Assembly (NCBI RefSeq): GCF_036324505.1
Contig: NC_086362.1
Coordinates: forward strand, 14,281,953 to 14,345,952
Direction: 5' to 3'
Length of the DNA stretch: 64,000 nucleotides
From: Eleginops maclovinus
Taxonomy: Eukaryota > Chordata > Actinopteri > Perciformes > Eleginopidae
The position numbers and the translations under genes are program-made. The notes under the pieces were generated by a model. The model searched no databases. It was not told the origin of the DNA and saw nothing but the letters and a program-made list of their open reading frames with translations. Positions 58,707 through 64,000 of this stretch are shown here, piece by piece. Position 1 is the stretch's first letter. The number at the start of each line of letters is the position of its first letter.

Positions 58707-59496
58707 ACAGACGCTGATAGTTCAGTGTCCTGTACTTTTAATGGCCTTGGTTTTTTTCACCCAACACAATTCAAATCTGTAGCTCCCTTCAAACGAGGAG
58801 AAAGCCTTCAATAAATAAAGTTGATCATAACTGTTTCATGGCATCCCGTTGTCCTGTGGACGATAGAAAGACATGTTTGGATGCAGCAATCTCACCAAGA
58901 TGAGTCAGTAGTGAGTTTTCCTCTTCAGTGTAGAATCACAGCAGGATAGCTCGCTAAACTTTAACTTTCTCTATTTTAATCTAGCTTTTTGCTACTTTTA
59001 TCAGTAATAACTATATCATGACGTGTTCAAATGTAGTATTGTACAACATAGTTTTTGGAGAGAAACATAAATGAATTGCAGCAATAAAATAATTACATTT
59101 TATCCAAAGCACACACATTATACATTTTAAAACTGTATTTTGGTGAGGTTTCTTCATTTAGGGTCATTTTATTTACTATAGGATGTGGTGCAAATATTCA
59201 ACTGTTTAGGATCTAAAACGCCACTGCACTGCCAGTGGAATTCTTTTTTTCCGGTATGACGGATGTATGGCCGGATCTGACTTGTTGTTATAGTCTGATC
59301 ACAGATAAAGGCTGTTTATTAAAAAACCTGCAGGGCAAAAACACAAGGAACCACCATAAGTAGAGCAGTCTAACCTTACTTACTCGACCCGGGACAAGAA
59401 ATATTAGCCCAACCCATACCTCTGCATTCCTTCACACCAGACGGCAAGCCCAACAAACCCTGTCTGTCTGAAGGCTGCTGCTCACTGATTGGATGG

Positions 59497-59500
<4 letters not shown>
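58707..59500. other. Non-coding stretch
   Basis: Nothing recognised. Confidence 0.5.

Positions 59501-59574
<74 letters not shown>
59501..59574. repeat. (TG)n microsatellite
   Basis: About 37 uninterrupted TG units. Confidence 0.98.
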
Positions 59575-59576
<2 letters not shown>

Positions 59577-59693
59577 GAAGTAGCCACAGATGTAAATAAG
59601 TTTGTGTGTGATTGTCAAAGCTCTTGTTGGGTCCGCACGTTGCAGGTGTGTCTCAAAAGAGATGTGAAGCTACGATATTACCACTTTCCTTTA

Positions 59694-59895
<202 letters not shown>

Positions 59896-60054
59896 TGTTT
59901 GTGCCATCTGTTTGAAGTTAGGTTTATTATAATGTGAGATTGTGGTTGTGTCCACCACTGCTGCACTAAACCAGCTATGTAGTAGAACCCCTGAGTAAAT
60001 AGAAACACCACATCTATGTCAACAAAGATGAATGAAAACAGAGCTGAACCTGTT

Positions 60055-60073
60055 ACACACACACACACACACA
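60055..60073. repeat. (CA)n microsatellite, short
   Basis: About nine CA units. Confidence 0.9.
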
Positions 60074-60210
60074 AAATAAGGTATGTAAACAAATTGCCAT
60101 TGCCACACAGTCATTTCCGATTCCCCAATGCTCCACTTCACCCCCTCTTCCTATCAGACTGTTTGCTTTATCTGTCGGTGCGAGGAAAAATCAGCCTACG
60201 CAGGACACAA

Positions 60211-60440
60211 TTATATATTAACAAACATCAATTGAATACTACATGCATGCTTTGTCTGCATGGTTGGTCCTTGTGTCTCACATCTTCCTCTTGACAATAC
60301 CCCGTTAAGGTTCATGGCAGGCGAGTGTGCTGCCCAATCAAGCACAGTAGTTCCATGGTCACTAAACGAGGTATTGGTGGGCAGGTGCCAAGTCCTGCTG
60401 GAAAAGGAAATCAGCATCTCCATAAAGCTTGTCTCAAAAT
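60211..60440 (-). pseudogene. Tc1-like transposase fragment
   Basis: On the minus strand, with frame changes, the sequence reads as a GDADF.FQQDLAPAH-type motif, then DHGTTVLDWAAHSP and a decayed NPIE..W-like box. These are the catalytic-core motifs of another fish Tc1-like family than the one at 20012. Only about 70 codons survive; no inverted repeats were found. Confidence 0.8.
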
Positions 60441-60710
60441 ATCAGCAACTTCTATTCATGATGTTATTTTTTTTTGTCATGATCCAAATCTAATCACCGT
60501 AAGCCACAACATGTTCTGAATATGAAACGGCCCTGCATGTGACTCCTGGGTTCTTCCTACATGCTGCCAATTCTTATGTTGGGTTGTGTTGTCAGCTCTC
60601 TGATGTTCTAATAGAGCACAGTAGCTGTGTAGTTATTAAAGTGACATGAAGATTTCTGAAAGAAGTGTTTCAGATAGGATTTTAGCTTATATTTTGTTCT
60701 TATTTTTTAG

Positions 60711-60751
60711 CATCTAAAGAAAGTGAAAAGAAGCCAACATCTGTGGCAAAT
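60711..60751 (+). CDS. Candidate second exon of an unidentified gene
   Basis: 41 nt between a pyrimidine-rich ...attttttag and a perfect donor (gtaagt). Joined in phase to 42005-42029 it reads A-SKESEKKPTSVAN, a Lys/Glu/Ser-rich stretch that ends on a codon border. The next exon would lie right of the window. The intron, 18.7 kb, would contain the copia element. No family recognised; chance is possible. Confidence 0.35.
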
Positions 60752-62282
60752 GTAAGTGTAGTCACACCAAATCAGAAACTCACAATTGGACTGTGGGCCT
60801 GTTGTTCACACCAATAGCTTATTGGTTTGCCTTGTGTGTGTGGGGTGAAAAACCAGGAGGCAGTGGCGGTGCTAGCTGAGCGTAATTGCTGCCTTCCATC
60901 GGGTTTTTTAGGAGTTGTATAGATTTTACTCCTGTAGTTGAAAATTAAAATTGTTATATCTACAGGCCTGCCAGTAATGGAGTTCCAGTTAAAGTATGTC
61001 TTGTTGGCAGTGCTAGAGTAAAGGTCATGGGGTCATCTAGGTTAGGAAAATTTGCGTTAAGAAGTGTCATAGATTTTGGTGCCGAGTGAAAAGCTCACGG
61101 TAAATAAAATGGCCATTACAATGTGCTAGTGTGGTGACACATCTTACCAAAGGACTGTAAGTTCCTCTGCTGGGTAACACTGGTACATTTGCAGAAACAA
61201 TTATGAATATCTGTTGTTCTTATAAGCAAATTGATCATATGACAGTACATACATACAGTTACTGTACATGTGTGTATATCTGTAAGTATGTAATACAGAC
61301 AAATTGTCCTTTCCATTATCATGTTGAGGAAACTTGCTCAGAGCCAATGTTGTAGCAGGGGTCAAAAGTTCTCCTTGTGCATGTTTGAGTCCTGTGTCTA
61401 CAACTCATTTCAAACAACAGTGCTTTGATGGCCATTAAGAGTTCAAGTAAAATGAATAAGTATAATTTAGTGAGTGCATATAATAATCAAAAACAGTAAC
61501 AATCATCCATGACGACCCACAAAAAAACATTTGAACAGACATATGAAACGGAAGAAAACAGAACGCAAACCATTAAAGCATTGACTGTACCACCTGCAAT
61601 CATACAGCAGGATTAGATGAATTATGCTTCTATGAAGACACAGCTTTTCCTACTGAGAGTACAACGTAAATAGTCAACAGTGTAATAGCTAGGATTCAGC
61701 TAAACTCTGATTGGCTGGAACCTTCTCTGACATGTTAGGAGTAAATGATGTGTGGTGATGCTGTTGGGAGATACACACACCACCATCAGCCAGCTTAGCT
61801 GGTTACTGAGCACACACACACACAGAGATCACTTCCAACCATTTGGCTATGAAACCTGCTCTGCTCTCCAGGCTCTCTCTGTCCCGCCTCCCTCACCTAG
61901 AGTTGGCCTCCTGGGCTCAGTGGAAAGAGTTGAAGTATGAAGTCATTTCAGCTCATTCCATTCCCCACATTACCCACCACAGTGTTGGAGCATATGGCTG
62001 TGACAGCACACAGTGACTCCTCGTGCAGGGTGAACATTGCTGCCTGCTCTTTGCACTGCATAACCCTTACATACCCAACAAAACAGTTTGCAGCAGGGTT
62101 GCATTGTGAGTAATGTGGACGCCACTTGTCCATCATGAGTCTGAACTCCTGCACACATATAGCATTATTTAAACAAACACTATTTGGAACAGTTAGTCCA
62201 CATTCTGTTGGGATAATTTCCATGATTTGGGCTAGGGAGAATAATCTAGCATTTTGATTACACAAGGTTAAAAAAGGTTCAA
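60752..62282. other. Non-coding stretch
   Basis: No gene or repeat recognised. Confidence 0.45.
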
Positions 62283-62410
62283 AGGTTTTATTTGTCATAT
62301 GCACATGAAAGTCTTATATCCCAGGCTCCCCCAACAACTCAACATACATAGTGCAAATAAGGTAAATAAAATAATGCAAAAATTAGACAAAATACAATTT
62401 ACAGTATACT
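62283..62410. repeat. Possible SINE/LINE tail
   Basis: The stretch caaaggttttatttgtcatatgcaca resembles a repeated fish sequence of the 'tttattgtcatatgcac' type; the rest is AT-rich. Confidence 0.4.
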
Positions 62411-62944
62411 GTACATGAACTCCATACCTTCGTTTGATGTGATATCACATATCAACAGGAAATTAGCTGAAGAGCAAAGTTTACTATTTCAGTGCAGTGA
62501 TATAATGAAATTACACAATTCCTTTTTTACAAATGATTACATGAACCAATGATCCAGCTTAATCATGTTCGTTTCTGCAAAACAAACCAGTCCAGAGTGG
62601 GATTGCTGGCAAACTGAGATCCCTTTCTCGAGGCCATCTGGACGTAATTGCTATACCCTGTGTTTGTGTGTGATTGATTAATTTGTATATGCCCAGACCT
62701 ACAGAACTAGCAGGTGAAACAAATGTCCTAAACAAGCTCAGTTTGGAGCAGTTCACCTAGGTTAGAATTCAACTTTAGGCTCAATTAATGTAACGTCTTG
62801 TAACAACGGCTTCAGATAAGCATCTCTTGGACAAAAACATAAAAAAATTACATTTAAAAAAAAACTCTTTAGGGGCATTTATTTATTGTAAACCTGTTTA
62901 AAAATCTGATTGTAAATGAAAGGTTATATTCAAATAAATAGTCC
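62411..62944. other. Non-coding stretch
   Basis: Nothing recognised. Confidence 0.45.
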
Positions 62945-63165
62945 CCTAAAACTTCCAAATCGACCCAAAATGTGCAAATATTAATGTCAGAAATGGACTC
63001 AGCACTCAAAATTGTCAAAGCAATTACAAACTATTGTCCACATACTCTATCTAGTCTATAATGGTATTTCATGCTAATTAACACAACTTATGCTAATTGT
63101 GCAAATTGTCCAACATACAGTATGTAAGTTAGCATCTGGCAGTTTCTATGGCTGGTGTTATGTTC
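62945..63165 (+). repeat. Solo arm of foldback repeat family (copy 4)
   Basis: Shares with 7757-8095 the cttccaaatcgacc-like start, tataatggta, aattaacacaacttatgctaattgtgca and gttagcatctggcagtttct. Partial. Confidence 0.75.
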
Positions 63166-63618
63166 TGCCACAACATGGATTTTGCAAACTGTCTCATACT
63201 CGATAAACACACATTTAGGTTTAAACATATGTACGCTTTGGTTTTAGTTCACACATGAGTGCGATTTACTTGCCACAGGGTTAGGGTCACGCTCTTGTGA
63301 GGTGTCCACAAAGACAGCACTGCTGCTGAGCTGATACTGCCAGCCCTCTAAAGATCTCTTTCACTGTCTCTGCAATGTTTTTGCCAAGAAATACATTCAT
63401 CACAGTTCCCCAGAGCTCTACTCCCGTTGAAGGTGTTGAAGCACATATTCAATTAGGCCAAATGGTGGACATCCATGTCAGTCACCTGATACTCCTCCTA
63501 CTGCCCTCTCACATTAGGAATGCGACATCTGTAAATCTGCGTACTTAGGTAAATCCACTTTATAGGCAGAGCACTTGATAAATCCTTTTTTCTATCATTC
63601 GGTCGGATACAGTTTGTG

Positions 63619-64000
63619 CTAATAGCTGAATCTAGAGTTCCTGTGACATTTTGAATGTGATGCCTGCAACACGTTTAAAAAAAGCTGGGACAGAGGCATG
63701 TTACCACCGTGTTCCATCACCTTTCCTTCTAACAACAGCGTCGGGAACTGAGGACACGCTTTTAATCTTGGCGCTGAATCTGAATGGTCCTTTTCCTTTT
63801 TGCCAATTAGAAATGTGAACTCATCAGACCACACACACTTTTCCACTTTGCGTCAGTCCATCCCAGATGAGCTCGGGCCCAGTGAAGCCAGCGGGCGTTT
63901 CTGGGTGTTGTCGGTATATGGCTCGGGTATCGAAGGTCACGGGCAATCAATGTTGGTTTTCGGCCTTGCCGCTCATGTGCATAGATTTCTCCGGATTCAT
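63619..64000 (-). mobile_element. Tc1-like transposon fragment, internally deleted, runs off window
   Basis: The left part (atgcctgcaacacgtttaaaaaaagctgggacag) is the familiar non-coding end of a third fish Tc1-like family. On the minus strand from about 63850 the frame has KCVWSDEFTF, the first-Asp region (WSDES in intact copies). Further right, ggtcacgggcaatcaatgttggttttcggccttgcc is the complement of the N-terminal helix-turn-helix region. The catalytic part between is mostly deleted. The other end is outside the window. Confidence 0.85.

Overview
The window looks like nuclear DNA of a ray-finned, probably percomorph, fish. Genes are interrupted by GT-AG introns. Dinucleotide microsatellites are long and frequent. 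The repeats include several Tc1-like transposons, hAT remnants, a CR1/L2-type LINE, tRNA-derived SINEs, foldback/MITE elements and a Ty1/copia retrotransposon. No prokaryotic features, CRISPR arrays or operons are present.

The only gene I can establish is ablim2 (actin-binding LIM protein 2) on the + strand. Twenty coding exons lie between 5136 and 38376. They splice in a consistent phase (1961 nt) into 652 full codons plus one partial codon. The product is the second finger of LIM1, LIM2, LIM3 and LIM4, then a long Ser/Pro-rich linker and a C-terminal villin headpiece ending at the TAA at 38374-38376. The first coding exon(s), with the start codon and the first finger of LIM1, were not found and probably lie left of the window. 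The assignment to ablim2 rather than ablim1 or ablim3 rests on recalled family sequence; no search was run.

Layout: 1-5135 is upstream or intronic sequence with a Tc1-like end, a short palindrome and microsatellites. 5136-38376 is ablim2, whose introns carry a LINE (9650-11110), a Tc1-like element (about 20012-21401), a MITE (25654-25980), a foldback element (28190-28929) and related repeats. 38377-42000 is the 3' UTR and intergenic sequence. 42005-42029 and 60711-60751 are two phase-compatible candidate exons of an unidentified gene; in mammals AFAP1 follows ABLIM2 on the same strand, so an afap1 5' end is one guess. 51276-58260 is a decayed copia element with a hAT transposon nested in its reverse transcriptase and another insertion between gag and integrase. 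58261-64000 holds a pentamer satellite, long GT tracts and two more Tc1-like remnants.

I found no convincing new biological system. The leads most worth checking are an unlisted in-frame cassette exon in ablim2 (18006-18047), the two candidate exons downstream, the copia element, and the foldback family with four arm copies in the window. All calls come from reading the sequence and from remembered family features.
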